From an uncultured Oleispira sp. (lineage in GTDB: Bacteria > Pseudomonadota > Gammaproteobacteria > Pseudomonadales > Oceanobacteraceae): a stretch of 45,086 bases of DNA. This document shows, in pieces, positions 34,767 through 43,581 of this stretch (position 1 is the stretch's first letter; each line of letters opens with the position of its first letter). Made by a program: the position numbers and the translations under genes. The notes beneath the pieces are model-generated. The model was not told where the DNA came from. It searched no databases and saw nothing but the letters and a program-made list of their open reading frames with translations. The stretch is taken from the NCBI GenBank assembly GCA_913019965.1, contig CAJVZR010000031.1:1-45086 (forward strand). The letters run 5' to 3'.

Positions 34767-36338
34767 ATGTCTCAGCCTGAAAGCTCAAATAAAGCAGTCA
34801 CTAAACCGGCTTCGTTAATAAAGTCGTCCAGTATTGTCAGTTTTATGACCTTATTAAGCCGAGTTTTGGGCTTGGTGCGTGATGTTGTTGTGGCTCAGTA
34901 CTTTGGTGCTCGAGCAGATGCTTTCTTCGTTGCTTTTAAAATCCCTAACTTTTTACGCCGCTTGTTTGCTGAAGGGGCGTTTTCGGTTGCTTTTGTGCCG
35001 GTTTTGTCTGAATACAAAACTCAGCGCAGTGTGGCCGAAGTTAAGCTGCTCATTGCTAGTGTCTCTGGAGTGTTAGGGTTAGTTTTATTTTTGGTGACGA
35101 TTGTCGCTTTGTTACTAGCACCTTGGTTACCGTATGTGTTTGCTCCAGGCTTTAGTGGTGATGCGGAAAAATTTGCCTTAACAGGGAATATGTTACGGAT
35201 TACTTTTCCGTATCTGCTGTTTATTTCATTGACGGCATTCGCGGGCAGTATTTTGAATGCTTACGGTCGTTTTGCGGTGCCTGCATTTACCCCCATCTTG
35301 CTCAATATCTGCTTGATCTTTTCGACCCTAGTGATGACCAGTTGGTTTGTAGAACCGCTATACGCTCTTGCTTGGGGTGTCTTTATGGCCGGGGCATTAC
35401 AGTTCTTATTCCAATTGCCGTTTATTGCGCGTTTAGGTTTATTGGTTCGTCCTACTTATCAGCCTAAGCAAGAAGGGGTGGGGCGCATTCTTAAGTTGAT
35501 GGGGCCTGCGCTGTTTGGGGTATCGGTCAGTCAGATCAATCTGCTATTGGATACGTTATTAGCCTCTTTTTTAGAACCTGGTAGTGTCAGCTGGCTGTAT
35601 TATTCAGATCGCTTAAATAACCTGCCATTGGGTATCTTTGCTATCGCTATCGGCGTGGTGATATTGCCGGCGTTATCGAAGAAGCATGCAGAAGATAATC
35701 CACAGCACTTTGCCCAAACCTTAGATTGGGCGACGCGGATGATTTTCTTACTCGCCTTGCCTGCAGCTTTGGCTTTAGTTGTATTAGCAACGCCGTTAAT
35801 GGCGACCATCTTTTTCCATGGAGAAATTACCCCCTACGATATTGGTAAGATGACCCTTAGCTTGCAAGCGTATGGCACGGGACTGTTTGCCTTTATGCTG
35901 ATTAAGGTACTAGCCCCAGGCTATTACGCGCGCCAAGATACTAAGACCCCAGTGAAAATTGGTATTCAGGCGATGGTCGTCAATATGGTATTGAATTTGG
36001 CATTAGTGGGGCCGTTTCAGCATGCAGGACTTGCGCTAGCGACTTCACTATCGGCCTTCTTTAATGCCTATATGTTGTATCGTGGTTTGAAGGCGACGGG
36101 GCACTATAAAGCACAGCCAGGTTGGTTGGCCTTTGTACCTAAGGTTTTGATTGCAAATGCTGCCTTATTTGCGGTGATGTACTTTATGATGGGCGATGCT
36201 CAGCAGTGGTTGGAGTGGGGCACTTGGCAGCGCATTGGCTGGATGTCGGCGATCGTAGGGGCTGGAGTGGCAGTTTATTTTGCGATGCTTATTATCTTTG
36301 GCTTACGTCCTAGCCACCTTAAAGGGGCTCGCTTTTAA
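34767..36338 (+). CDS. murJ: Lipid II flippase
   Basis: The 523-residue polytopic membrane protein of the MATE/MVF family moves the peptidoglycan precursor lipid II to the periplasmic face. The N-terminal LLSRVLGLVRDVVVAQYFGA and KIPNFLRRLFAEGAFS are classic MurJ motifs, and about 14 hydrophobic segments follow, consistent with the family length of about 510. It belongs to the rpsT/ribF/ileS neighbourhood but is separated from rpsT by the atu cluster and from ribF by about 6 kb. Confidence 0.95.
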   Translation: MSQPESSNKAVTKPASLIKSSSIVSFMTLLSRVLGLVRDVVVAQYFGARADAFFVAFKIPNFLRRLFAEGAFSVAFVPVLSEYKTQRSVAEVKLLIASVSGVLGLVLFLVTIVALLLAPWLPYVFAPGFSGDAEKFALTGNMLRITFPYLLFISLTAFAGSILNAYGRFAVPAFTPILLNICLIFSTLVMTSWFVEPLYALAWGVFMAGALQFLFQLPFIARLGLLVRPTYQPKQEGVGRILKLMGPALFGVSVSQINLLLDTLLASFLEPGSVSWLYYSDRLNNLPLGIFAIAIGVVILPALSKKHAEDNPQHFAQTLDWATRMIFLLALPAALALVVLATPLMATIFFHGEITPYDIGKMTLSLQAYGTGLFAFMLIKVLAPGYYARQDTKTPVKIGIQAMVVNMVLNLALVGPFQHAGLALATSLSAFFNAYMLYRGLKATGHYKAQPGWLAFVPKVLIANAALFAVMYFMMGDAQQWLEWGTWQRIGWMSAIVGAGVAVYFAMLIIFGLRPSHLKGARF

Positions 36339-36347
36339 AAGATAAGA

Positions 36348-36581
36348 GCGGATTCACCACGGAGATCACGGAGGCGCTGCGCTACACAGAGGAAAGAAGA
36401 GGTAGTGCAGATCGGTTAAAAGACAATATTTTAATTAACGGCTCCGTATGAAAATTATGCATAAATTCTACAAAGCCCCGTTAAAACGCTTAATTTTTTA
36501 AATTCTTTTTTATTAGCCCTTTTCTTCGCTTTTCTCCGTGTAGCAAGGCGCCTTCGTGCCCTCCGTGGTGAAATGCTTTTT
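36348..36581. repeat. Long inverted repeat E, CACGGAGG type
   Basis: The left arm 36348..36396 and right arm 36529..36581 share, after inversion, TTCACCACGGAG, a second CACGGAGG-like unit, a GGCGC-containing block, and TACACAGAGGAAAG or TACACGGAGAAAAG. The loop is about 132 bp and unrelated to that of element D. It starts 10 bp after the murJ stop. A short minus-strand open frame over the right arm (ending TTEGTKAPCYTEKSEE) is a translation of the repeat, not a gene. Confidence 0.85.
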
Positions 36582-36906
36582 CCCGTAATTCTTCACTAAC
36601 GTACCAATATTCAAACTCTGTATTTTTGTTTCTAAAGTGACAATCTTTACTACGAGATTACAAATAAAAACATTCAGATTGAATAACCCAATCATTTCTA
36701 TTTTTCTTAACTCCTTGAATTTCTTAGGTTGTAAGTATAAAACATGAATTGGGTTAACAAATAACCAGATACATCTCATTACAGAACCCCCATCTTTATC
36801 CGCATAGTATCAATGCAGTCTTATAAAACATGATGACTTAGCAAGGTTGCATAACGTGCTTAAGGAATAGCCAAAACCAATAAATATAATGAAACAGGTT
36901 TTTGGT
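36582..36906. other. Gene-free AT-rich stretch upstream of the secreted hydrolase
   Basis: I see no gene, clear terminator or recognisable repeat here. It must hold the promoter of the hydrolase gene, but no convincing -35/-10 pair stands out. Confidence 0.4.
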
Positions 36907-38001
36907 ATGAAGAAATTTAATTTAGCGAGCCTCGCGGCTGCGTCTGGCTTAATGCTAGCGGCAACAACTGCAAATGCACAAATGGCAGGACACAATGTGG
37001 TTCTGGTTCATGGTCTGCAATCTGCGGTGCTGTATGAAGGTAAGCAAACTGATGAACAACTTACTCAAAGTGCGGTTAATTATTGGGATGATTATTGGTT
37101 AGATAAAGGTGATTATCGCATTGATTGGGATACCAATGAGCGTGTCGCGGGTAAGACGGCTGAACGTGCTTATGATGTGGTGATGCAGCTTTCTGATGCG
37201 AATGCTTGTGCTAACGGTTGTATCTTTGTGACTCACTCGACTGGGGACCTGGTTGCACGCTACGTGTTTGATAATATGGATACCTGGTTAGCAGCGGCGG
37301 GTAAGCCTGCTTTGAATGTTCTGGCGTCTATCGATTTAGCTGGAGCGGGTGGTGGTTCTGAATTAGCGGATCTAGCGGTTGATTTACAGCAAAATGATTC
37401 TTGGTATGTTTCTCCTTTCAAAGCAGCGCTAAGTTACTTTACCGGTGGTTCGACCACCATGCCTGATAACTTAGGCACCATGTATGATTTGCAGGTGACG
37501 ACGGCGCGTAATATCGCGACGACTCCGAATAGCATTCCACGCTTGCGCTTTGCCGGCGGCGGTGATGATGCGTATATGACTTCAAAAGCGATCTTGAATG
37601 GCACTGATGATTCTGTCGTCGCACTTCATTCTGCATGCGGTGCGATTAACGCTCGCGGTATTGATTCGTGTTCAACTCGTGTAGAAATGGATGGCTGGGT
37701 TGATGCGGCTAATGGCCCAGATGGTTTGGTTTATAACAACTATCCGATTTTACAGGGCGAGAATATTTCTCATGCCGGTATTATGAGTTTCTACGGTACA
37801 ACCAATGCGATTGATGATGAACTAGCGTATGTGCGTAACAGTTTTTCTAGTAATGGCTTGAGCGTGAACTTTGATACTTATGTTTATGACTATAAACCAT
37901 GGTGGTATGGCTTTTGGGCTTCAGCGGATCAGTATCAGTATGTGAAAGGTTCGGGAGATAAGATGGTTTCAGAAATCATTTACGAGACTTTTAACCAGTA
38001 A
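36907..38001 (+). CDS. Secreted alpha/beta hydrolase (lipase/esterase-like)
   Basis: The protein of about 364 residues starts with a signal peptide (MKKFNLASLAAASGLMLAAT, then TANA-Q). The ATG at 36907 is preferred over 36889, because ACAGG is correctly spaced before it and the signal peptide begins MKK. VVLVHGLQ gives the oxyanion loop and the nucleophile elbow is THSTGDLVARY, a variant of GxSxG with His in the first place and Asp in the last. ISHAGIMSFYG near the C-terminus probably holds the catalytic His. Several Cys pairs suggest disulfides. Substrate class (lipase or other esterase) cannot be settled. A terminator follows, so it is a single transcript. Confidence 0.78.
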   Translation: MKKFNLASLAAASGLMLAATTANAQMAGHNVVLVHGLQSAVLYEGKQTDEQLTQSAVNYWDDYWLDKGDYRIDWDTNERVAGKTAERAYDVVMQLSDANACANGCIFVTHSTGDLVARYVFDNMDTWLAAAGKPALNVLASIDLAGAGGGSELADLAVDLQQNDSWYVSPFKAALSYFTGGSTTMPDNLGTMYDLQVTTARNIATTPNSIPRLRFAGGGDDAYMTSKAILNGTDDSVVALHSACGAINARGIDSCSTRVEMDGWVDAANGPDGLVYNNYPILQGENISHAGIMSFYGTTNAIDDELAYVRNSFSSNGLSVNFDTYVYDYKPWWYGFWASADQYQYVKGSGDKMVSEIIYETFNQ

Positions 38002-38060
38002 AATTGCTATTAACAACTATTCTTAGAGTTAGAACTAAGTGATGGTTACTAAGAGTATTT

Positions 38061-38090
38061 AAAAGGGATGATTATTATCATCCCTTTTTT
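38061..38090 (+). terminator. rho-independent terminator after the hydrolase gene
   Basis: A perfect 12-bp stem (38061..38072 with 38077..38088) has a TATT loop and ends in a T-run. It lies 60 bp after the stop codon. Confidence 0.9.
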
Positions 38091-38151
38091 ATTGGATCTA
38101 ATTTTAATTGGATTTATTTGGAATTGAGTCTGTTTTCCTTTGAGGCTATTT

Positions 38152-39282
38152 ATGTCGATTTTTGAGAAGCGTAAGGAGTTGCTTGTGTTGGCTACTGTGA
38201 TCGTATTAGGAACGGTTTGGTTGTGGGGGTCTTCTGAAAACTCTCAAGAAGATACGAAACAAAGCACGGCAGTAACCGTGATAGCTAATGATATTGAGTT
38301 GCAGCCAATAACAGACCCAATCATCAAGCCCGGCCATAACGTTTCAGCCAAAACCTTGCCGACCCTTTCTGTTGATGAGGGCATGCAGCATGAAATGCAG
38401 CGAGTAGCGGACATTTATGAGCAACGCTCAAAATATGCACCTTATTCCTTATATTTGTCTGCGGAACAAACTGACTTGATAAATCCAAATCAAAGTCATG
38501 AAAGCCCAAGGGCATATGATATTGATGGTCATAACGTCAGTATTTTAATTAAACCCAAAAATTATCGCTTTTCGCTTGGAGAAATAATTACTGCGGATAT
38601 TCAGATTAAATCTTCAGTGCAAGGACTCGATGCCATTACGAAACTGACCGTAGAAGTCATGGCGAGGGATAAAAAGGCTCATTGGCCAATGAAAAAGCGA
38701 ATGGATATTGAGCAGAAGGGGCAGCGTACGCTGTTAGCCGAATTTGACCCTAGTGCGGAATTAGAGCCAATGAGCGATGCTGAATATAGCATCATTGTTA
38801 AAGTAGAGTTTAATGGCGAGTCACCCGTGATTCAAAGTGCGCCGATTAAAATAGTCGAGAGCATTGCTAAAATTACCGGCTTAGGCCGTCAGCGAATCGA
38901 AGGTAATGACCTGATTATACCGATTAATATTGAAGCGGATAAATCGGGTTATTATCAAGTATCAGGCAGCTTATTTGATGCGCCTTCAAATTCGGCGATT
39001 AGTTTTATTATTGCAAAGCAGCGCTTAAGTAGCGGGTCTAATACCTTAGATGCGAAAGTCCAAGGCTTAGTCTTACGAGATAAGGGCTTCAGTGGGCCGT
39101 TTCGTTTGCAGGGAATTACCTTGGTAAAGAAATCAGAACGCCCGGGGATGGCTGAAGAATTTGGTTTAGCGGCAGATAGTTATTCTGTCGATAAAGTTGA
39201 TTTGAATGATTTTGAATCGATTCCCTATGAAAACCCAATGACTGAGCAGCGTTTGGAGTTTATGCGCAGCATTGGACAGTGA
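38152..39282 (+). CDS. Periplasmic protein with N-terminal membrane anchor, unknown function
   Basis: The protein of about 376 residues starts MSIFEKRKELLVLATVIVLG, a single uncleaved transmembrane anchor, then a low-complexity linker and a beta-rich periplasmic region with an Ig-like look (NVSILIKPKNYRFSLGEIIT; LIIPINIEADKSGYYQVSGS). The ATG at 38152 is preferred over an in-frame TTG at 38140, since TGAGG is six bases before it. The domain layout recalls accessory or chaperone-like proteins of secreted enzymes, but I see no lipase-foldase motif. The terminator before it suggests a separate transcript from the hydrolase. Confidence 0.75.
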   Translation: MSIFEKRKELLVLATVIVLGTVWLWGSSENSQEDTKQSTAVTVIANDIELQPITDPIIKPGHNVSAKTLPTLSVDEGMQHEMQRVADIYEQRSKYAPYSLYLSAEQTDLINPNQSHESPRAYDIDGHNVSILIKPKNYRFSLGEIITADIQIKSSVQGLDAITKLTVEVMARDKKAHWPMKKRMDIEQKGQRTLLAEFDPSAELEPMSDAEYSIIVKVEFNGESPVIQSAPIKIVESIAKITGLGRQRIEGNDLIIPINIEADKSGYYQVSGSLFDAPSNSAISFIIAKQRLSSGSNTLDAKVQGLVLRDKGFSGPFRLQGITLVKKSERPGMAEEFGLAADSYSVDKVDLNDFESIPYENPMTEQRLEFMRSIGQ

Positions 39283-39319
39283 ATATAGGGGAATAGATTT
39301 TAGCTTGGTTGATACTGAC

Positions 39320-41110
39320 TCATAATTTAATCGCTTTAGCATGCCCTGCAATGTGTATTTCAGAATTTGTAATAACGAGATCACTAGGGTCCAATACGTC
39401 TTTGCCAAAATGGTAGCGGGGCTTAATCTCTCCTTTTAACATCGCGAGATCATAGTGTCCCATCTGCTGTATGACGGCGGTATTTTTGTCCTCATAATTT
39501 TGCCAAGCTGAATCAGCGTTTTTCACTAGCCTTTCTTTTAAGCGCTGCTTGGTTTGATGAGGTGAAATAATATAAGCAGTTGCGTTATTACCACCAAAAC
39601 CTTTGGCGTTTAAAAATGTCAGAGGCATGGCTTTAGGATCGAACCTCTCGTGCTGTAATAGAAAGCGTAAATTCTTTTGCTCGACGTCATCTGCGACTTT
39701 GTCGGTGGTAGTAATTCCAGGTAGTATCCCTTCGTCCCATGCGCCTAAGCTGGTAAAAAGTTGATCGGCTGAGGCGGATGCTAAAGAATGGCCTAGATGT
39801 GCCTTGATTGCCGTAATGGGCCAACCTTTTATGTCAAAGGCCGTTGCAAGGGTAGAAAATATTTCAGATTCTGTGGTTCTATTTTGTGGCGTGCTGCTGC
39901 CATGAGCGTGTACATAGCTGCCCTGACATAGCGCTTCTTTTCCTAGGTCTTTTTCCGCGGCCGCCATAGCTTTTGCCATGGTGATGTAATTACCGATCCC
40001 AGGGCTTGAGATGGATTTTTTATAGCCATCAGCGTGGATAAAGACATCGCCAATTGAGCCATAAATAGTTAAGCCTAATTCCAGGGTTAACTTTTCATCA
40101 CAGAGGACAAAAAACTGGGAGGACTCCGCAAGGGTGAACCCTGCATTGTCTCCGAAAGGGCGACTCGCTTGCTTAAACTCAGTTTCATTTTCTGAGTTTT
40201 TTTCTGATGTTGCATCAAGACCATCAAGTTGGCGTAATTTCTTTTCTGTAATCAAAGCTGTCATAGCGTTGTAGCCTTCCACAATCTCAGGCTCTAATGG
40301 AGCTTCACTGGTCCCTACTATGACTAATCGGCGTTTTCCTGAGCGAATATCGTCACAGGCCAGTTTTAAGTTATACAAAAAAGTCGCACACGCTCCGACC
40401 ATAGTGCCGGTTGCGCCGACATTGCCGAGTACATAAGCATTAATAAAATCCGCAGGCATTTGAGCTAAGCCCAATGCGCATTGTTTTGAGCTCGTGCGTT
40501 TTCCAAGGCTGGCGGCTTGCATCATGCCGCCATGGCCTTCTTGACTTAATTGCCCCATCGCGGCGCCGGCATAAACACCAATCTGATCAGGCTCTAATTT
40601 CGATTGTATGTCTTCCCATTCCATTCCCATTGATTGAATGGCATCAGAGGCACCATAGACGGCCATTTGTAATCCTCTTGGGTGGTGATGCGACGGGTAT
40701 AGTAAAGCGGGGTCAAAGCCTTTTGGGGTTTGGGCGGCACACTGAACCGCCGATTTTTTATAATCGAGTTTCCACCAAGTTTGGCTCTGTTCATCAATAA
40801 ATGAAGAGTGAAAAGGCACTTTGTTCGCATTCCAGTGAATGTTATCCCATTGGCGAATAAGACTATGGTCGAGTAGATAGTCTGAATTCTGTTTAGAAGT
40901 AATATCAAAGTCTTGCAGTGACATCACCTGTGCCAGGCTACGCAGGGTTGATTGTTGCTTTTGTGCGCTGAGTGCATCAAAAATAATACGACGAAATGCA
41001 TGCCCTCCCGAACTTCTTCCGGCGGCACTAATGCCCCCATAACCGGTAATGATGACAGGCTTTTGTAAGTTATTTTGGGAATCGGATCGTGAGGTGGTTT
41101 GCGAGCACAT
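39320..41110 (-). CDS. Beta-ketoacyl-ACP synthase, FabY-like
   Basis: The 596-residue thiolase-fold condensing enzyme has Cys241 in VGACATFL, His403 in HAHGSSTPQ and His438 in KAHLGHS, the Cys-His-His triad of KAS I/II. Unlike FabB/FabF (about 410 residues) it is long, and its N-terminus GYGGISAAGRSSGGHAFRR matches my recollection of FabY, the Pseudomonas enzyme that starts fatty-acid synthesis from acetyl-CoA and malonyl-ACP. No acyl carrier protein or other fab gene is adjacent. It is divergent from an AraC regulator. The call rests on size and motif memory. Confidence 0.75.
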   Translation of the reverse strand: MCSQTTSRSDSQNNLQKPVIITGYGGISAAGRSSGGHAFRRIIFDALSAQKQQSTLRSLAQVMSLQDFDITSKQNSDYLLDHSLIRQWDNIHWNANKVPFHSSFIDEQSQTWWKLDYKKSAVQCAAQTPKGFDPALLYPSHHHPRGLQMAVYGASDAIQSMGMEWEDIQSKLEPDQIGVYAGAAMGQLSQEGHGGMMQAASLGKRTSSKQCALGLAQMPADFINAYVLGNVGATGTMVGACATFLYNLKLACDDIRSGKRRLVIVGTSEAPLEPEIVEGYNAMTALITEKKLRQLDGLDATSEKNSENETEFKQASRPFGDNAGFTLAESSQFFVLCDEKLTLELGLTIYGSIGDVFIHADGYKKSISSPGIGNYITMAKAMAAAEKDLGKEALCQGSYVHAHGSSTPQNRTTESEIFSTLATAFDIKGWPITAIKAHLGHSLASASADQLFTSLGAWDEGILPGITTTDKVADDVEQKNLRFLLQHERFDPKAMPLTFLNAKGFGGNNATAYIISPHQTKQRLKERLVKNADSAWQNYEDKNTAVIQQMGHYDLAMLKGEIKPRYHFGKDVLDPSDLVITNSEIHIAGHAKAIKL

Positions 41111-41263
41111 AAAGCTTCCTTGTGAATGAACGGACTAGGGCCATTATGAGCTGAGAAGAAAAAGACTTATTAGGATGAAAGGGACGTAAATTATGCTAAA
41201 AAAGACATATTGAAAGACTGTAAAGAAAAACACTGATGACGAATGCGTGGCGATCGATAAATA

Positions 41264-42283
41264 ATGAGTGAAAAAAATAGCGCTGCAGGAAAGCGAATTC
41301 GGCACATTACGATTCTTGCTATTGAGCAAATGCTGGGCTCAAGTGCGGCGAATCCCATGGAAATGTTAGAAGCAGCAAGGGCTCGATTGAAAGTGAATCG
41401 CGTCCAGAATACTGATTTTAAGATTGAAGTGGCGGCCGTTGATTTAAAGCCCTTATCTTTATTAGGAGGGTTTCAGGTTCGACCACACTGTTTGTTATCG
41501 GATATTGAATCCACAGACCTGATTGTGGTGCCAGCGCTTTGGCGTAACCCTGCGAATGCGATTCGAATGCATAAAGACACTAGCGTTCCTTGGATATTAC
41601 GTCAGTATTTGTCTGGAGCCAGTATCGTCGCTGTGGGCACAGGGGTTAGCCTAGTGGCAGAAGCTGGCTTGTTGGATGGCAAAGCGGCGACGACCCATTG
41701 GCATTATTTAGAGCAATTTGCTCGCGATTACCCCTTGGTTAACTTGCAGAAAAAGCATTTGCTGACCCAATCTGGGCGTATTTATTGTGCGGCAAGTGTG
41801 AATTCTGCCGCGGACATGATGGTGCATTGGTTAGATTTAGTTTTTGGTCGAAACCTGGCAATGCAGGTGGAGCAGCAGTTTTCTCCGGAAGTGCGAAAGC
41901 CATTTGAGAGTAAGGTTTATCATGCGGAAATGGGCCATCAGCATCCGGATGAAGTCGTTGCGAGCATTCAAAGTTGGTATCAGCAGAATTTGAGTCAGAA
42001 TTTACAGCTTGAGGCTTTGGCGGATCAGCTTAAATTGAGTACACGCCAGCTTACTCGGCGCTTTAAAATGGTGAGTGGGAAAACGATGGGGCAGTATCAA
42101 CAGAACTTACGTTGTGTTGAAGCCAGAGACTTATTGAAAAATACCGATATGACAATAACGGATATCGCAACAGCCGTTGGTTATAGTGATGTCAGCCATT
42201 TTGGACGCATCTTTAACAAACATTCAGGTCAAAGCCCTTCCGCCTATCGTAATAAGGTGCGTCATAAGTTATTCAGGGGCTAA
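41264..42283 (+). CDS. GlxA-type AraC regulator with DJ-1/PfpI-like N-terminal domain
   Basis: The 339-residue protein combines a GATase1/DJ-1-like domain (about 12-200) with a C-terminal AraC double helix-turn-helix (LEALADQLKLSTRQLTRRFK and ITDIATAVGYSDVSHFGRIF). In the DJ-1-like half the position of the usual nucleophilic Cys reads GTGVSLVAEAG, so it is probably a binding rather than catalytic domain. It is divergent from the FabY-like gene across 153 bp, so it may regulate that gene. The ligand is unknown. Confidence 0.88.
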   Translation: MSEKNSAAGKRIRHITILAIEQMLGSSAANPMEMLEAARARLKVNRVQNTDFKIEVAAVDLKPLSLLGGFQVRPHCLLSDIESTDLIVVPALWRNPANAIRMHKDTSVPWILRQYLSGASIVAVGTGVSLVAEAGLLDGKAATTHWHYLEQFARDYPLVNLQKKHLLTQSGRIYCAASVNSAADMMVHWLDLVFGRNLAMQVEQQFSPEVRKPFESKVYHAEMGHQHPDEVVASIQSWYQQNLSQNLQLEALADQLKLSTRQLTRRFKMVSGKTMGQYQQNLRCVEARDLLKNTDMTITDIATAVGYSDVSHFGRIFNKHSGQSPSAYRNKVRHKLFRG

Positions 42284-42291
42284 TTCTGCTG

Positions 42292-42318
42292 TTCACTTGC
42301 TGGCCAAGTCGCTATAAT
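42292..42318 (+). promoter_or_regulatory. Possible ribF promoter
   Basis: TATAAT at 42313..42318 lies 34 bp before the ribF start. The best -35 (TTCACT at 42292..42297) has only a 15-bp spacer, so the assignment is weak apart from the perfect -10. Confidence 0.4.
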
Positions 42319-42352
42319 CCCGCAGTTATTTTAGGCAGGGTTTATCGGCTGT

Positions 42353-43327
42353 ATGCGCCTTATTCGCGGGTTATACAACATTCCAACCGACTTTTGTGGC
42401 TGTGTGGCCACAATTGGCAACTTCGATGGTGTTCATTTAGGGCATCAGGCGATTTTGCAGCAGTTGAAAAAGCAGGGTGAAAAACACGGATTACCGACTG
42501 TGGTGATGATGTTTGAACCCCAACCCCGTGAGTTTTTCGCACCGGATCAAGCCCCTGCGCGTCTGGCGAATATGAGTGAGAAGTTACAAGACCTCGCCAG
42601 TTTCGGCATCGACTATGTATTGTGTCTGCCGTTTAACCAAAAATTACGCTCGATGAGTGCGGATCAGTTTATTCAATCGATATTATTGGATGGATTGAAG
42701 ATCAGTCATCTGATCGTGGGTGACGATTTCCGCTTTGGTTGCGACCGTACCGGTGATTATCAGCTGCTACAGAAGACGGGTAGTGAAAGCGGCTTCAGCG
42801 TTGAAGATACTAAAACCTTTGAGCTAGAAGGTGAGCGCGTAAGCAGTACTCGAGTTAGAACATGCTTGAGTGCTAATGATTTAGAGTCGGCCAATACATT
42901 ATTAGGTCGCCCTTATCGGATGAGTGGCCGCATTGGTTATGGCCGCCAGTTAGGGCGTACGATTGGTGTGCCGACGGCGAATGTTATTTTACAGCGCAAT
43001 AAACTGCCTATGACAGGGGTTTATGCGGTGAAGGCAACGGAAATTACGGTTGCGGCTTGCCATGAAAGTTCAGTGCAAGATCAAGACGGTAAGACGGTCG
43101 AGTGGCAAGGTGTAGCGAATATCGGAGTCAAGCCTACAGTGGCGGGCACTCCAGAGCCTTCGCTTGAAGTTCATATATTCGACTTTTCAGATGATTTATA
43201 TGGCAAACGTTTAACCATTGAGTTTTGCCAGAAGATTCGTGAAGAGAAAAAGTTTAATGGCTTGGATGAGCTGAAAGCCGCCATCGACAATGATATGCAG
43301 GTTGCCCGAAACTTTTTCTGTAATTAG
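42353..43327 (+). CDS. ribF: Bifunctional riboflavin kinase / FAD synthetase
   Basis: The 324-residue protein makes FMN and FAD from riboflavin. The N-terminal adenylyltransferase domain has TIGNFDGVHLGHQ (20-32) and the C-terminal kinase domain has GRTIGVPTANV followed by GVANIGVKPTV. Length is typical. It precedes ileS, as in most gammaproteobacteria, but a 254-bp gap with a compound palindrome separates the two. Confidence 0.97.
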   Translation: MRLIRGLYNIPTDFCGCVATIGNFDGVHLGHQAILQQLKKQGEKHGLPTVVMMFEPQPREFFAPDQAPARLANMSEKLQDLASFGIDYVLCLPFNQKLRSMSADQFIQSILLDGLKISHLIVGDDFRFGCDRTGDYQLLQKTGSESGFSVEDTKTFELEGERVSSTRVRTCLSANDLESANTLLGRPYRMSGRIGYGRQLGRTIGVPTANVILQRNKLPMTGVYAVKATEITVAACHESSVQDQDGKTVEWQGVANIGVKPTVAGTPEPSLEVHIFDFSDDLYGKRLTIEFCQKIREEKKFNGLDELKAAIDNDMQVARNFFCN

Positions 43328-43361
43328 GTTTTCGAGCATCAAGGTTTGTGTAGTCTAAATC

Positions 43362-43473
43362 GGATGCATGATTAGGTAGTTATTCCACAAAACGGCGTAA
43401 ATACCTCCATGTAGCCTTGGGCTCGGCTTCCATGCCTCCCACATTTGCTACACAACTACCTAATAATGAATCC
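43362..43473. repeat. Compound palindromic element C (ribF-ileS gap)
   Basis: The outer arms 43362..43381 and 43454..43473 match at 18 of 20 positions, centred on ATTAGGTAGTT. The core carries ACGGCGTAAATACCTCCATG and GGGCTCGGC, closely matching the core of element A (GCCGTGAACCCGTCCATG, GGGCTCGGC). Small hairpins close on CTCCAT (TAC/GTA, 43402..43413) and TTCCAT (GGC/GCC, 43425..43436). Confidence 0.8.
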
Positions 43474-43581
43474 TCGTGATTCTTTAAATTTGAATTAATG
43501 GTGATTGGCTCGATGCTGATTATCAAAATAGAATTAAATTAAAACATAAGTGCCTATTGGCAGATTATAGTTGGAAGAAAA

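Noticed and set aside
36513..36779. 88-codon minus-strand open frame after murJ
   Set aside because: The C-terminal third is a translation of the CACGGAGG repeat arm and the rest is AT-rich intergenic sequence with no family resemblance.
38152..39282. Lipase-specific foldase
   Set aside because: The N-terminal anchor and position fit, but the conserved foldase motif and helical composition are absent; the protein is beta-rich.
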